Shown: piece by piece, positions 35,698-46,997 of the stretch
How positions within the stretch are numbered: position 1 is the first letter of the stretch
How the letters are laid out: each line of letters starts with the position of its first letter
Assembly: GCF_018614095.1 (NCBI RefSeq)
Contig: NZ_JAGGOY010000059.1
Location: forward strand, 48,626-112,625
DNA: 64,000 bases
Direction: 5' to 3'
Origin: Streptomyces sp. ISL-87
GTDB lineage: Bacteria > Actinomycetota > Actinomycetes > Streptomycetales > Streptomycetaceae
Position numbers and translations under genes: made by a program
The notes under the pieces: model-generated
What the model was told of the DNA's origin: nothing
What the model saw: only the letters and a program-made list of their open reading frames with translations
Database searches by the model: none

Positions 35698-37682
35698 TGG
35701 CCGTCCTGGCAGAGGCGACCGCGCGACTGTCGCCGGTACGGGGCGGCCGCCGACTGGTCGTGGCCGCGATCGTCATGGGCTGGCTCGCCCTGTGGCTGGT
35801 TCTGCGCGGCACCCATACGCTTCCGCTCGGCACGGCGGAACTGACCCCGCTCCACCGCGAGTTCAACGAGATCAACGACGCCGTCGGCGCCCACCGCAAC
35901 AGCAACCCGGTCTTCCTCTACTTCTTCAACGAGATCCGTCTGGTCGTCGACAACCTGGTCACCTTCATCCAGGCGCTGTTCTCGCAGCCGTCGTTCGGCC
36001 GCCCGGTTCCCGTGGTCGGCTGGCTGGGCGTCGTCGCCCTCGTCGGCTATGTCTCGTGGGCGTTCGGGAATGTGCGGGTGGCGGCCCTGGCCGTCGCCGG
36101 ATTCGTCCTCTTCGGTCTGCAGGGACTGTGGCAGGAGAGCATGGACACGCTCGCCCTCACCGTGGCGGCCGTCTTCGTCTCGCTGCTCGCCGGTATTCCG
36201 CTCGGGGTCTGGGCCGGGCTGTCCGACCGGGTGAACCGCCTGGTCACACCCGTGCTCGACTTCATGCAGACGATGCCTACGTTCGTCTACCTGGCCCCGC
36301 TGACGCTGTTCTTCCTCATCGGCCCGGCGTCCGCCACGATCGCCACACTGATCTTCGCGACGCCGCCGGCGGTGCGTATCACCGCCCACGCGATCCGCTC
36401 GGTGCCCCGGACCACGGTCGAGGCGGCCGAGTCGCTGGGCTCGACCCGGCGCCAGACGCTGACCAAAGTGCTGCTGCCGATGTCGAAGCGCACGATCGTG
36501 CTGGGCGTGAACCAGACCATCATGGCCGCGCTGTCCATGGTCACCATCGCCGCGCTCATCGACGCGCCCGGCCTGGGCAAGACCGTCATCAAGGCCCTGG
36601 AAACACTCGACGTGGGCGTGGCGTTCAACGCCGGTCTCGCCATCGTCGTGATGGCCATCGTGCTCGACCGCGTCACCACCGCGGCGAGCGTCAGGGCCGA
36701 GACAGCCAGGCAGGGCGACGGCCGCTCGGCGCGGTGGCGCCGTCCGCTGCTCATCGCCGGAGGCGCGCTCACCGCCGTCTGCGTATGGCTGTCCCACACC
36801 TTTGTGTGGGCGGCGGAATTCCCGGGTGACGCCGGGGTGGGCAGCGCGATCGCCCGTACGGCGGACTCCACGACCGCGTGGGCGCAGGGCAGCTTCGCCG
36901 GGGTGACCAACGGGCTGCGCGAAGTGATCACCACGCTGCTGCTCAACCCCTTCGAGGCGCTGCTGACCGGCTCCCCCTGGTGGCTCGTCGGCGCGATGGT
37001 GGTGGCCCTCGGCGGGCTGTTCGGCGGATGGCGTGCGGCGGCCACCGCGGCGGTGTGCGTGGCGCTGATCGTCGGTACGGGCCTGTGGCGGGACAGCATG
37101 ACGACGCTGGCCTCCAGCGTGGTGGCCACGGTCATCGTGATGGTCCTAGGTGTCGTGGTGGGGGTGTGGATGGGGCGCAGCGCCCTGGCAGACCGGTTGA
37201 TCCGTCCTGTACTCGACGCCGGGCAGACCATGCCGGCGTTCGTCTATCTGGTGCCGTTCCTCGCGCTGTTCGGCGCGAGTCGGTTCACGGCGATCGTCGC
37301 CGCGATCGTCTACGCGGCACCGGTGACGATGAAGATCATCGCGGACGGGGTGCGGGCGGTGCCGCAGACCACGGTGGAGGCAGCGACCTCGGCCGGCTCC
37401 AGCACCTGGCAGACCATCACGAAGGTGCAGCTTCCGATGGCGCGCGGCGCCCTGGCTCTCGCGACGAACCAGGGACTGATCTACGTGCTGTCGATGGTCG
37501 TGGTGGGTGGTCTGGTGGGCGCCGGGGCCCTCGGCTATGACGTCGTGGCGGGGTTCTCGCAGGGCCAGTTGTACGGCAAGGGCCTGGCGGCGGGCCTGGC
37601 CATCGTGCTGCTCGGAGTCATGTTCGACCGGATCACCCAAGCGGCAGCCCACCGGGCCACCGGAGTGCCCAGCGGGAGCTGA
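35697..37682 (+). CDS. proW: Tandem-fused glycine betaine/choline ABC permease (ProW-ProW)
   Basis: A 661-residue membrane protein with two complete permease modules in one chain. The first EAA-type loop is VEAAESLGSTRRQTLTKVLLP (about residue 240) and the second VEAATSAGSSTWQTITKVQLP (about residue 560); each follows a TMPTFVYLAPL or TMPAFVYLVPF motif typical of ProW. A normal ProW has one module of about 350 residues and works as a dimer. Here the two halves of the pore are on one polypeptide. It is translationally coupled to proV. The N-terminal segment (VLRGTHTLPLG) and a periplasmic region precede the first module. Confidence 0.92.
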   Translation: MAVLAEATARLSPVRGGRRLVVAAIVMGWLALWLVLRGTHTLPLGTAELTPLHREFNEINDAVGAHRNSNPVFLYFFNEIRLVVDNLVTFIQALFSQPSFGRPVPVVGWLGVVALVGYVSWAFGNVRVAALAVAGFVLFGLQGLWQESMDTLALTVAAVFVSLLAGIPLGVWAGLSDRVNRLVTPVLDFMQTMPTFVYLAPLTLFFLIGPASATIATLIFATPPAVRITAHAIRSVPRTTVEAAESLGSTRRQTLTKVLLPMSKRTIVLGVNQTIMAALSMVTIAALIDAPGLGKTVIKALETLDVGVAFNAGLAIVVMAIVLDRVTTAASVRAETARQGDGRSARWRRPLLIAGGALTAVCVWLSHTFVWAAEFPGDAGVGSAIARTADSTTAWAQGSFAGVTNGLREVITTLLLNPFEALLTGSPWWLVGAMVVALGGLFGGWRAAATAAVCVALIVGTGLWRDSMTTLASSVVATVIVMVLGVVVGVWMGRSALADRLIRPVLDAGQTMPAFVYLVPFLALFGASRFTAIVAAIVYAAPVTMKIIADGVRAVPQTTVEAATSAGSSTWQTITKVQLPMARGALALATNQGLIYVLSMVVVGGLVGAGALGYDVVAGFSQGQLYGKGLAAGLAIVLLGVMFDRITQAAAHRATGVPSGS

Positions 37683-37706
37683 GGCAGAAGAAGGGGCAGG
37701 ACACCC

Positions 37707-38705
37707 ATGGAAAGAAATGTCATCACACGGGCGACGCGGATGCGGCGACGCGCCGGTCTGGCCGGCCTGGCGGCACTGACCCTCGCGCTCAGCGGCTGCG
37801 GCGGTGCGAAGGTCGGAGAGGCGAGCGCCGGATCGGGCGGCGCCGGCGCCGGGAAATGCGGCACTTTCAATCTCGCCGTCAACCCGTGGGTCGGTTACGA
37901 GGCCAATGCGGCGGTCATCGCGTATGTCGCGGAAAAGGACCTCGGGTGCAAGGTGACGAAGAAGGACCTCAAGGAAGAGGTTGCCTGGCAGGGATTCGGC
38001 ACGGGTGAGGTGGACGCGGTCGTCGAGAACTGGGGCCACCCGGATCTGAAGAAGAAATACATCGAGCAGCAGAAGACGGCAGTCCCCGCCGGTGAGACAG
38101 GAAACAAGGGCGTCATCGGCTGGTACGTACCGCCGTGGATGGCGGAGAAGTACCCGGACATCACCGATTGGAAGAACCTGAACAAGTACGCCGAGATGTT
38201 CAGGACGTCCGAGTCCGGCAGCAAGGGCCAGCTGCTGGACGGGGATCCGTCGTTCGTCACCAACGACGGCGCTCTGGTGAAGAACCTGAACCTCGATTAC
38301 AAGGTGGTGTACGCGGGCAGCGAGGCCGCTCTCATCCAGGCGTTCCGCCAGGCAGAGGCCCAGAAGACGCCTGTCATCGGATACTTCTACGAACCGCAGT
38401 GGCTCTTCTCGGAGCTGAAGCTCGTGAAGGTGGACCTGCCCGCGTACCAGGCGGACTGTGACGCCGACCCGGAGAAGACCGCCTGCGACTATCCCGCCTA
38501 CGTACTGGACAAGATCGTCAGTAAGAAGTTCGCCGACTCCGGAAGTCCCGCCTATCAGCTCGTCAAGAACTTCACCTGGTCGAACGAGGATCAGGACACC
38601 GTGGCGAAATACATCGCGCAGGGCAAGATGTCGCCGGAGAAGGCCGCGCAGAAGTGGGTCGAGGGCAACCGAAAGAAGGTCGACGTCTGGCTCGGAAAGG
38701 GCTGA
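37707..38705 (+). CDS. proX: Glycine betaine/choline substrate-binding lipoprotein (ProX/OpuAC type)
   Basis: A 332-residue lipoprotein with a signal ending in LALSGCGG, the acylated cysteine. The mature part belongs to the OpuAC family: FNLAVNPWVGYEANAAVIAYVAEKDLG, EEVAWQGFGTGEVDAVVENWGH, then VIGWYVPPWMAEKYPDITDWKNL and VIGYFYEPQWLFSELKL. Several tryptophans and tyrosines suited to the aromatic box that binds the quaternary ammonium group are present (NPWVGYE, ENWGH, EPQW). It completes the ABC transporter with the two genes upstream. A strong terminator follows 25 nt after the stop. Confidence 0.92.
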   Translation: MERNVITRATRMRRRAGLAGLAALTLALSGCGGAKVGEASAGSGGAGAGKCGTFNLAVNPWVGYEANAAVIAYVAEKDLGCKVTKKDLKEEVAWQGFGTGEVDAVVENWGHPDLKKKYIEQQKTAVPAGETGNKGVIGWYVPPWMAEKYPDITDWKNLNKYAEMFRTSESGSKGQLLDGDPSFVTNDGALVKNLNLDYKVVYAGSEAALIQAFRQAEAQKTPVIGYFYEPQWLFSELKLVKVDLPAYQADCDADPEKTACDYPAYVLDKIVSKKFADSGSPAYQLVKNFTWSNEDQDTVAKYIAQGKMSPEKAAQKWVEGNRKKVDVWLGKG

Positions 38706-38730
38706 GCCAGGAGAGACGGAAAGCAACGTG

Positions 38731-38770
38731 CCGTGCCCGGCGGGCTGTCGAGACAGCCCGCCGGGCACGG
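38731..38770 (+). terminator. Strong terminator of the betB-proVWX operon
   Basis: A perfect 18-bp stem (left arm starts CCGTGCCCGGCGGGCTGT, right arm is its complement) around a 4-nt loop CGAG, followed by CTGTTT. This is the clearest intrinsic terminator in the window. Confidence 0.9.
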
Positions 38771-38850
38771 CTGTTTCCGCGTCTTTGTGAAACGGCCGTT
38801 CCCGCGAATTCGCACCCCTTGACACCGCACGGGGCGACCGGCACTGTGAG

Positions 38851-38885
38851 TTGCGCAACCTGAAGCACGTTGCGCTGACGGCAAC
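38851..38885. promoter_or_regulatory. Operator upstream of the dimethylglycine dehydrogenase
   Basis: TTGCGCAA (38851-38858) is an 8-bp palindrome, and GTTGCGCTGACGGCAAC (38869-38885) has perfect 5-bp arms with the 7-bp centre of the cluster consensus. The latter ends 29 nt before the start of the dehydrogenase gene. Confidence 0.7.
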
Positions 38886-38899
38886 TCGACTTCTTTTGA

Positions 38900-41386
<2,487 letters not shown>

Positions 41387-41551
41387 CCCGGCCACCGGGC
41401 CGCACCCGCTTGTGAGTTGCTGCGGGTGGTCAGAGGTGGACGACGAATCGCCCGGCGGCGATTCCTCTTTCCCTGCCCTGCTCCGCAGGGGCTTCGTTTC
41501 CTCCCTCGCGGCCGCCCACCCCCTCTACCCGTCCCTGTCAGGAGACGCGCG

Positions 41552-42784
41552 ATGAGTCCCCGTACCCCAGGCGCCGACCTTCCCGAGCACCCCGACTGGC
41601 TGTGGCGCACGCCCGAGCCCAAGCGGTCGTACGACGTCGTGATCGTCGGCGGCGGCGGACACGGCCTCGCCACCGCCCACTACCTGGCCAAGAACCACGG
41701 CATCACCAATGTCGCCGTCCTTGAGAAGGGCTGGCTCGCCGGCGGCAACATGGCCCGCAACACGACCATCATCCGCTCCAACTACCTCTGGGACGAGAGC
41801 GCCGGGATCTACGAGCACGCGCTCAAGCTGTGGGAGGGGATGGAGGACGAGCTCGACTACCCCATCCTGTTCTCCCAGCGCGGTGTGCTGAACCTGGCGC
41901 ACAGCCTGCAGGATGTACGCGACAGCGTGCGCCGGGTCGAGGCCAACCGGCTGAACGGCGTGGACGCCGAGTGGCTCGACCCGGAGCAGGTCAAGGACGT
42001 CTGCCCGATCGTCAACATCTCGCCGGACGTGCGCTACCCGGTCATGGGCGCGACCTACCAGCCGCGCGCGGGCATCGCCAAGCACGACCACGTCGCCTGG
42101 GGCCTCGCCCGCTCCGCCGACGCCGCGGGCATCGACCTCATCCAGAACTGCGAGGTCACCGGCATCGACGTGCAGGGCGGCCGGGTGACCGGCGTACAGA
42201 CCTCGCTCGGCCCGATCGCCGCGGGCCGGGTCGCCCTCTGCGCGGCCGGGCACTCCTCGGTGCTGGCGGCCATGGCAGGCTTCGAGCTGCCCGTCCAGAG
42301 CCACCCACTCCAGGCCCTGGTCTCCGAACTCCTTGAGCCGGTGCACCCCACCGTGGTCATGTCCAACGCGGTGCATGTCTACGTCAGCCAGGCCCACAAG
42401 GGCGAGCTGGTCATGGGTGCGGGCATCGACGCGTACAACGCGTACACGCAGCGCGGCGCGTTCCACATCATCGAGCGCCAGATGGCAGCCGCGCTGGAAC
42501 TGTTCCCGGTCTTCGCCCGCGCGCACGTCCTGCGCACCTGGGGCGGCATCGTCGACGTCAGCCCCGACGCGTCACCGATCGTCGGGCTCACCCCCGTGGA
42601 CCACCTCTACGTCAACTGCGGCTGGGGGACGGGCGGCTTCAAGGCCACGCCGGGAGTCGGCTGGGCCTTCGCCCACACCATCGCCCACGACGAAGCCCAC
42701 CCGCTGGCCGCCCCCTTCACGCTCGACCGTTTCACCACCGGCGCGCTCGTCGACGAGCACGGCGCGGCCGCGGTCGCCCACTGA
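41552..42784 (+). CDS. soxB: Sarcosine oxidase beta subunit
   Basis: A 410-residue flavoprotein. The FAD motif [23 protein letters not shown] is at about residue 30 and is followed by [24 protein letters not shown], a SoxB signature; the C-terminal [25 protein letters not shown] is typical. The ATG at 41552 follows AGGAGACGCGCG. Together with the next three genes it forms the four-subunit sarcosine oxidase, which makes glycine, H2O2 and either formaldehyde or methylene-THF. The gene order soxB-soxD-soxA-soxG is the standard one. Confidence 0.95.
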   Translation: MSPRTPGADLPEHPDWLWRTPEPKRSYDVVIVGGGGHGLATAHYLAKNHGITNVAVLEKGWLAGGNMARNTTIIRSNYLWDESAGIYEHALKLWEGMEDELDYPILFSQRGVLNLAHSLQDVRDSVRRVEANRLNGVDAEWLDPEQVKDVCPIVNISPDVRYPVMGATYQPRAGIAKHDHVAWGLARSADAAGIDLIQNCEVTGIDVQGGRVTGVQTSLGPIAAGRVALCAAGHSSVLAAMAGFELPVQSHPLQALVSELLEPVHPTVVMSNAVHVYVSQAHKGELVMGAGIDAYNAYTQRGAFHIIERQMAAALELFPVFARAHVLRTWGGIVDVSPDASPIVGLTPVDHLYVNCGWGTGGFKATPGVGWAFAHTIAHDEAHPLAAPFTLDRFTTGALVDEHGAAAVAH

Positions 42785-42812
42785 GCGAAGCACAACACGA
42801 GGAGCCGGACCC

Positions 42813-43091
42813 ATGCTGCTCATCCCATGCCCCTGGTGCGGGCCTCGCGACGAGGCCGAATTCCACTACGGCGGTCAGGCGCACGTTCCCTATCCCGAGG
42901 ACCCTTCGGCCCTCACCGACGAGGAGTGGGCCCGCTATCTGTTCTTCCGTGACAACACCAAGGGGCCGTTCCCCGAGAGGTGGAGCCACGCGGACGGCTG
43001 CCGCCGCTGGTTCAACGCCGTCCGGGACACGGCGACCAACGACATCCTCGCCGTGTACCGGGTCGGCGAGCCAAGGCCGGTGATCGCATGA
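42813..43091 (+). CDS. soxD: Sarcosine oxidase delta subunit
   Basis: A 92-residue protein with a zinc site formed by CPWCGPRDEAEF near the N-terminus and SHADGCRRWF further on (three cysteines and a histidine), as known for SoxD. The length is typical. Its stop overlaps the start of soxA (ATGA), and an AGGAG lies upstream of its ATG. Confidence 0.95.
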   Translation: MLLIPCPWCGPRDEAEFHYGGQAHVPYPEDPSALTDEEWARYLFFRDNTKGPFPERWSHADGCRRWFNAVRDTATNDILAVYRVGEPRPVIA

Positions 43092-45913
43092 CCTCGCAGC
43101 CCTTCCGACGGCCCAGCGGTGGCCGTATCTCCCGGGAGAAGCCGCTGAGCTTCCTCTTCGACGGCGTGGAGTACCAGGGCTACCGGGGCGACACCCTCGC
43201 CTCCGCGCTGCTCGCGGGCGGCGTCCACCAGACCGGCACCAGCGTCAGACTCGGCCGTCCGCGCGGCATCTTCGCGGCGGGAGCCGAGGAGCCGAACGCC
43301 GTCGTCCAGATAGAGGCCCCTTTCCCGGAGCCGATGCTCCCCGCGACGACTGTCGAGTTGTACGACGGGCTCGTGGCGAGCGGCCTACCGGGCCAGGGAC
43401 GCCTCGCCACCGAACCGGACCCCGCTCGCTACGACGCCGTGCACGCCCACTGCGACCTGCTGGTCGTCGGCGCGGGACCGGCCGGTCTCGCCGCGGCGAC
43501 GGCGGCCGCTCGCAGCGGGGCGCGGGTGATCCTCGCCGATGACCAGCCCGAGCTGGGCGGAAGCCTGCTCGGTACGGGCCAACTGCCGGACTGGGTGGCC
43601 GAGGCGGGCGACGAGCTGGACGCGGCGCCCGACGTGCGGGTGCTGCGCCGCACCACGGTCTTCGGCTACTACGACGACAACTACGTGATCGCCGTCGAGC
43701 GCCGCACCAACCACCTGGGCGCACAGGCCCCCGCCCACGTCTCGCGCGAGCGGGTGTGGCGGATCCGGGCGCAGCGGGTCGTCCTGGCGACCGGTGCGCA
43801 CGAGCGCTCGCTCGCCTTCGCCGACAACGACCGCCCCGGCGTCATGCTCGCGGGCGCGGCCCGTACGTACGTGAACCGGTACGGCGTCCTCCCGGGTCAC
43901 CGCGCGCTGGTGTTCACCACGAACGACAGCGCGTACGCCACCGCACTCGACCTGGCGGCGGCGGGGGTGGAGGTCGCGGCGGTCGTCGACGCCCGGCCCG
44001 AGCCGGGGGAGTGGGCGCGCCGGGCCGCGGAGGCCGGCATAGAGGTGCTCGCCGGGAACATCGTCACGGGTACCGCGGGCGAGCCGCGAGTCTCCTCGGT
44101 GACCGTGTTCCCTGCCGAGGGAGGCTCGGCCTCCCGCGAGATCGCCGCCGACCTCCTGCTCGTCTCCGGCGGCTGGAACCCGGTCGTCCACTTGTTCAGC
44201 CAGGCCGGCGGGCGGCTTCGCTACGACGACGCGCTCGGCTCGTTCGTGCCGGACAGCTGCCGCCAGGCGGTGGAGGTCGCCGGGGCGGCACGCGGTGAGT
44301 TCGACCTCCCCCGTTGCCTGGCCGACGGCGCGGCCGCGGGCGCGCGGGCGCTCGAAGCCGAGGGGTTCGCCGCCTCTGCCTCGCTCCCGCTCCCCTCGCC
44401 GGTCGAAGAGCCCCGCACACCGGCCCGGCATCTGTGGGTCGCCCCCGGAACGGACACATCCCGCAGCTTTGTCGACCTCCAGCGCGATGTCACCGTCGGC
44501 GATCTCGCCCGCGCGACGCGCGCCGGGATGCGGTCGGTCGAGCACCTGAAGCGCTACACCACAGCGGGCACGGCGAACGACCAGGGCAAGACCTCGGGCG
44601 TTCTCGCCGGCGGCGTCATCGCGCACCTGCTCGGCGTCGACGTCGCAGAGCTCGGCACGACGACCTTCCGCGCCCCGTATGCGCCGGTCTCCTTCGCCAC
44701 GCTCGCCGGCCGCGACCGTGGGGTCCTGCACGACCCTGTACGCGTCACCGCCCTGCACGACTGGCACGTCGCGCACGGCGCGCTCTTCGAGAACGTCGGG
44801 CAGTGGAAACGGCCGTGGTACTACCCGCGAGCCGGTGAGGACATGGAAGCGGCAGTGCTGCGCGAGTGCCGCGCCGCCCGCGAAGGCGTCGCCTTCATGG
44901 ACGCCTCCACCCTCGGCAAGATCGACGTGCAGGGACCGGATGCCGGAGAATTCCTGGACCGGCTCTACACCAACATGATGAGCACGCTGAAGGTCGGCAT
45001 GATCCGCTACGGCGTGATGTGCCGCCCCGACGGGATGCTCTTCGACGACGGCACCGTCATCCGGCTCGCCGAGAGGCGCTTCCTCGTCACCACCACGACC
45101 GGCAACGCCGCCGCTGTACTCGACTGGATGGAGGAGTGGCTCCAGACGGAGTGGCCCGACCTGCGCGTGCACTGTGCCTCGGTCACCGAGCAGTGGGCCA
45201 CCGTCGCCCTGGTCGGCCCCCGCTCCCGCGAGGTGCTGGGCGGGCTCGCCCCGCAGCTCGCCGTGGACAACGCCGGCTTCCCGTTCATGGCCTGGCGCGA
45301 CACGGCCGTCGCCGGGATCCCGGCACGGGTGTGCCGGATCAGCTTCTCCGGCGAACTGGCGTACGAGATCAATGTCTCGCCGTGGGACGCGACGGCGCTG
45401 TGGGAGGCGCTGTACGAGGCGGGACGCCCGCTCGGCATCACGGCGTACGGCACCGAGACCATGCATGTCCTGCGCGCCGAGAAGGGCTATCCGATCGTCG
45501 GCCAGGACACCGACGGCACGGTGACCCCGCAGGACCTCGGCATGAGCTGGGTGGTGTCCAAGAAGAAGCCCGACTTCATCGGCAAGCGCTCGTACGCCCG
45601 CGCCGACACCAGCCGGCCCGACCGCAAGCACCTCGTCGGCCTGCTGCCGGACGACCCCGGCACCCTGCTGCCCGAAGGCACTCACCTGGTCGCCAGCAGC
45701 CCGCTCCCCGAACCGCCGGTGCCGATGCTCGGGCACGTCACCTCCAGCTACCGCAGCGCGGCCCTCGGCCGGACGTTCGCGCTCGCCCTCGTCAGGGGCG
45801 GCCGGGACCGTATCGGTGAGCGGCTGTATGCGCCGGTGGGGGGCGAGCTGGTCCCGGTCACGGTCGCAAGTCCCGTTCTCTACGACCCTGAGGGGGCACG
45901 CCGCGATGGCTGA
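43088..45913 (+). CDS. soxA: Sarcosine oxidase alpha subunit
   Basis: A 941-residue subunit with the usual domain order. A ferredoxin-like N-terminal domain (FDGVEYQGYRGDTLASALLAGG) comes first, then an NAD/FAD-binding pyridine nucleotide domain (LLVVGAGPAGLAAATAAARSG), and a C-terminal GcvT/THF-binding domain (EGVAFMDASTLGKIDVQG...NMMSTLKVGMIRYGVMCRPDGM...EKGYPIVGQDTDGTVTPQDLGM). The THF domain suggests that the one-carbon unit leaves as methylene-THF. It overlaps soxD by 4 nt and soxG by 8 nt. Confidence 0.95.
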   Translation: MTSQPFRRPSGGRISREKPLSFLFDGVEYQGYRGDTLASALLAGGVHQTGTSVRLGRPRGIFAAGAEEPNAVVQIEAPFPEPMLPATTVELYDGLVASGLPGQGRLATEPDPARYDAVHAHCDLLVVGAGPAGLAAATAAARSGARVILADDQPELGGSLLGTGQLPDWVAEAGDELDAAPDVRVLRRTTVFGYYDDNYVIAVERRTNHLGAQAPAHVSRERVWRIRAQRVVLATGAHERSLAFADNDRPGVMLAGAARTYVNRYGVLPGHRALVFTTNDSAYATALDLAAAGVEVAAVVDARPEPGEWARRAAEAGIEVLAGNIVTGTAGEPRVSSVTVFPAEGGSASREIAADLLLVSGGWNPVVHLFSQAGGRLRYDDALGSFVPDSCRQAVEVAGAARGEFDLPRCLADGAAAGARALEAEGFAASASLPLPSPVEEPRTPARHLWVAPGTDTSRSFVDLQRDVTVGDLARATRAGMRSVEHLKRYTTAGTANDQGKTSGVLAGGVIAHLLGVDVAELGTTTFRAPYAPVSFATLAGRDRGVLHDPVRVTALHDWHVAHGALFENVGQWKRPWYYPRAGEDMEAAVLRECRAAREGVAFMDASTLGKIDVQGPDAGEFLDRLYTNMMSTLKVGMIRYGVMCRPDGMLFDDGTVIRLAERRFLVTTTTGNAAAVLDWMEEWLQTEWPDLRVHCASVTEQWATVALVGPRSREVLGGLAPQLAVDNAGFPFMAWRDTAVAGIPARVCRISFSGELAYEINVSPWDATALWEALYEAGRPLGITAYGTETMHVLRAEKGYPIVGQDTDGTVTPQDLGMSWVVSKKKPDFIGKRSYARADTSRPDRKHLVGLLPDDPGTLLPEGTHLVASSPLPEPPVPMLGHVTSSYRSAALGRTFALALVRGGRDRIGERLYAPVGGELVPVTVASPVLYDPEGARRDG

Positions 45914-46637
45914 AAGCTCGTATGTCTGGTCGCGCTCCGCTTCGACTCCGCTTCGGCCCGGTGCCGTGCCCTCGTCCCTCGGGCACGACCCCGAGCCTCC
46001 GCTTCGTCTCGGCTCGCCGCTCGGAAGCCGCCGCGACCCGCGGAGCCCGATGTCTTACCACGCCGAACGGTTCGCCGCCGCAACGCGCGCCTCGGGCGGA
46101 GCGCTGCGGCTGGCGGAACTCCCCTTCCTCGCGCAGGTCAATGTGCGTCTGGACCCCAAGGGTCCGGCTGCGGACGCCGTCGGTCTCGCGCTGGGTTTTC
46201 CGCTGCCGCTGGAGCCCAACACGGTCGCGCGGGGCGGCAAGCTGGCCGCGCTGTGGCTGGGGCCTGACGAGTGGCTCGTCGTGGGCCCACCCGGAACCCA
46301 GGCGGAGATCGAGGCACGGCTGCGCGAGGCGATCGGCGACGAGCACGCCGCGGTCGTCGACGTGTCGTCCCAGCGGACCACCCTGCTCGTCGCCGGGGCC
46401 CGGGCCGGCGAAGTGCTGGCGCACGGCTGTTCCCTCGACCTGCATCCGCGGTCCTTCGGCGCGGACCGGTGCGCGCAGACCACGCTGGCCCGCGCGCACG
46501 TGGTGCTGGTCCCCCGGGGCGAGCTCAAGCCGGGATTCTGGGTGCTGGTGCGCTCGTCGTTCGCCGGCTACCTGGCCGACTGGCTGCTCGACGCCGCATC
46601 GGAGTACACCAACGGGCCGGATACACAGGTGCGTTGA
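45906..46637 (+). CDS. soxG: Sarcosine oxidase gamma subunit
   Basis: A 243-residue protein matching SoxG: LRLAELPFLAQVNVRLDPKG, WLGPDEWLVVGPPGT, VVDVSSQRTTLLVAGARAGEVLAHGCSLDLHPRSFG and FWVLVRSSFAGYLADWLLDAA. The first 48 residues are of low complexity and Pro/Arg-rich; an ATG at 46050 (SYHAERF) is an alternative start, but the upstream ATG overlaps soxA by 8 nt, which fits coupled translation. It is the last gene of the catabolic island. Confidence 0.92.
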   Translation: MAESSYVWSRSASTPLRPGAVPSSLGHDPEPPLRLGSPLGSRRDPRSPMSYHAERFAAATRASGGALRLAELPFLAQVNVRLDPKGPAADAVGLALGFPLPLEPNTVARGGKLAALWLGPDEWLVVGPPGTQAEIEARLREAIGDEHAAVVDVSSQRTTLLVAGARAGEVLAHGCSLDLHPRSFGADRCAQTTLARAHVVLVPRGELKPGFWVLVRSSFAGYLADWLLDAASEYTNGPDTQVR

Positions 46638-46997
46638 CCATCTGAGTCGCGGGCACACCCGGCCGCCGTGGGCTCACGTCTGTGCCGACAGGCGTTGCCC
46701 TGGTGGCCGGGCCCGCGCCCCCGGGACTTGAGTGCCTCGCTGCCTCCGCTTCGCGGCTTCTGATCGTGCGCCCTCCCGGCACGACGAGTTCGATCGCAGC
46801 ACTCTTGGCGTGGCTCGGAGCGAGCTCCTTGGTGTCGAGGACGTCGCGGTTGGGTTCCGATCAGGTCTCTCGCCTGCGATGATCCGCCGCCGATAGCACG
46901 CTTTGGTCGCGGAAGACACCTATCTACTTCCTCGGCGTGGCTGGTTATGATCGGCACCCCCAGCCGTCCACCCGCCGTCCCCCGCTCCCGAGGTCCG
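46638..46997. other. Gap between sox genes and the conservon
   Basis: No gene is convincing. Frames on both strands are Arg/Ser-rich with no family resemblance. The lower half is less GC-rich, with a leader for cvnA expected just before 46998 (CGAGG 6-7 nt before its ATG). No IS ends or strong hairpins were seen. An in-frame ATG at 46947 could extend cvnA. Confidence 0.35.

Noticed and set aside
46682-46882. A 66-codon frame between soxG and cvnA
   Set aside because: Ala/Leu/Ser-rich with no ribosome site or family resemblance; most likely chance.
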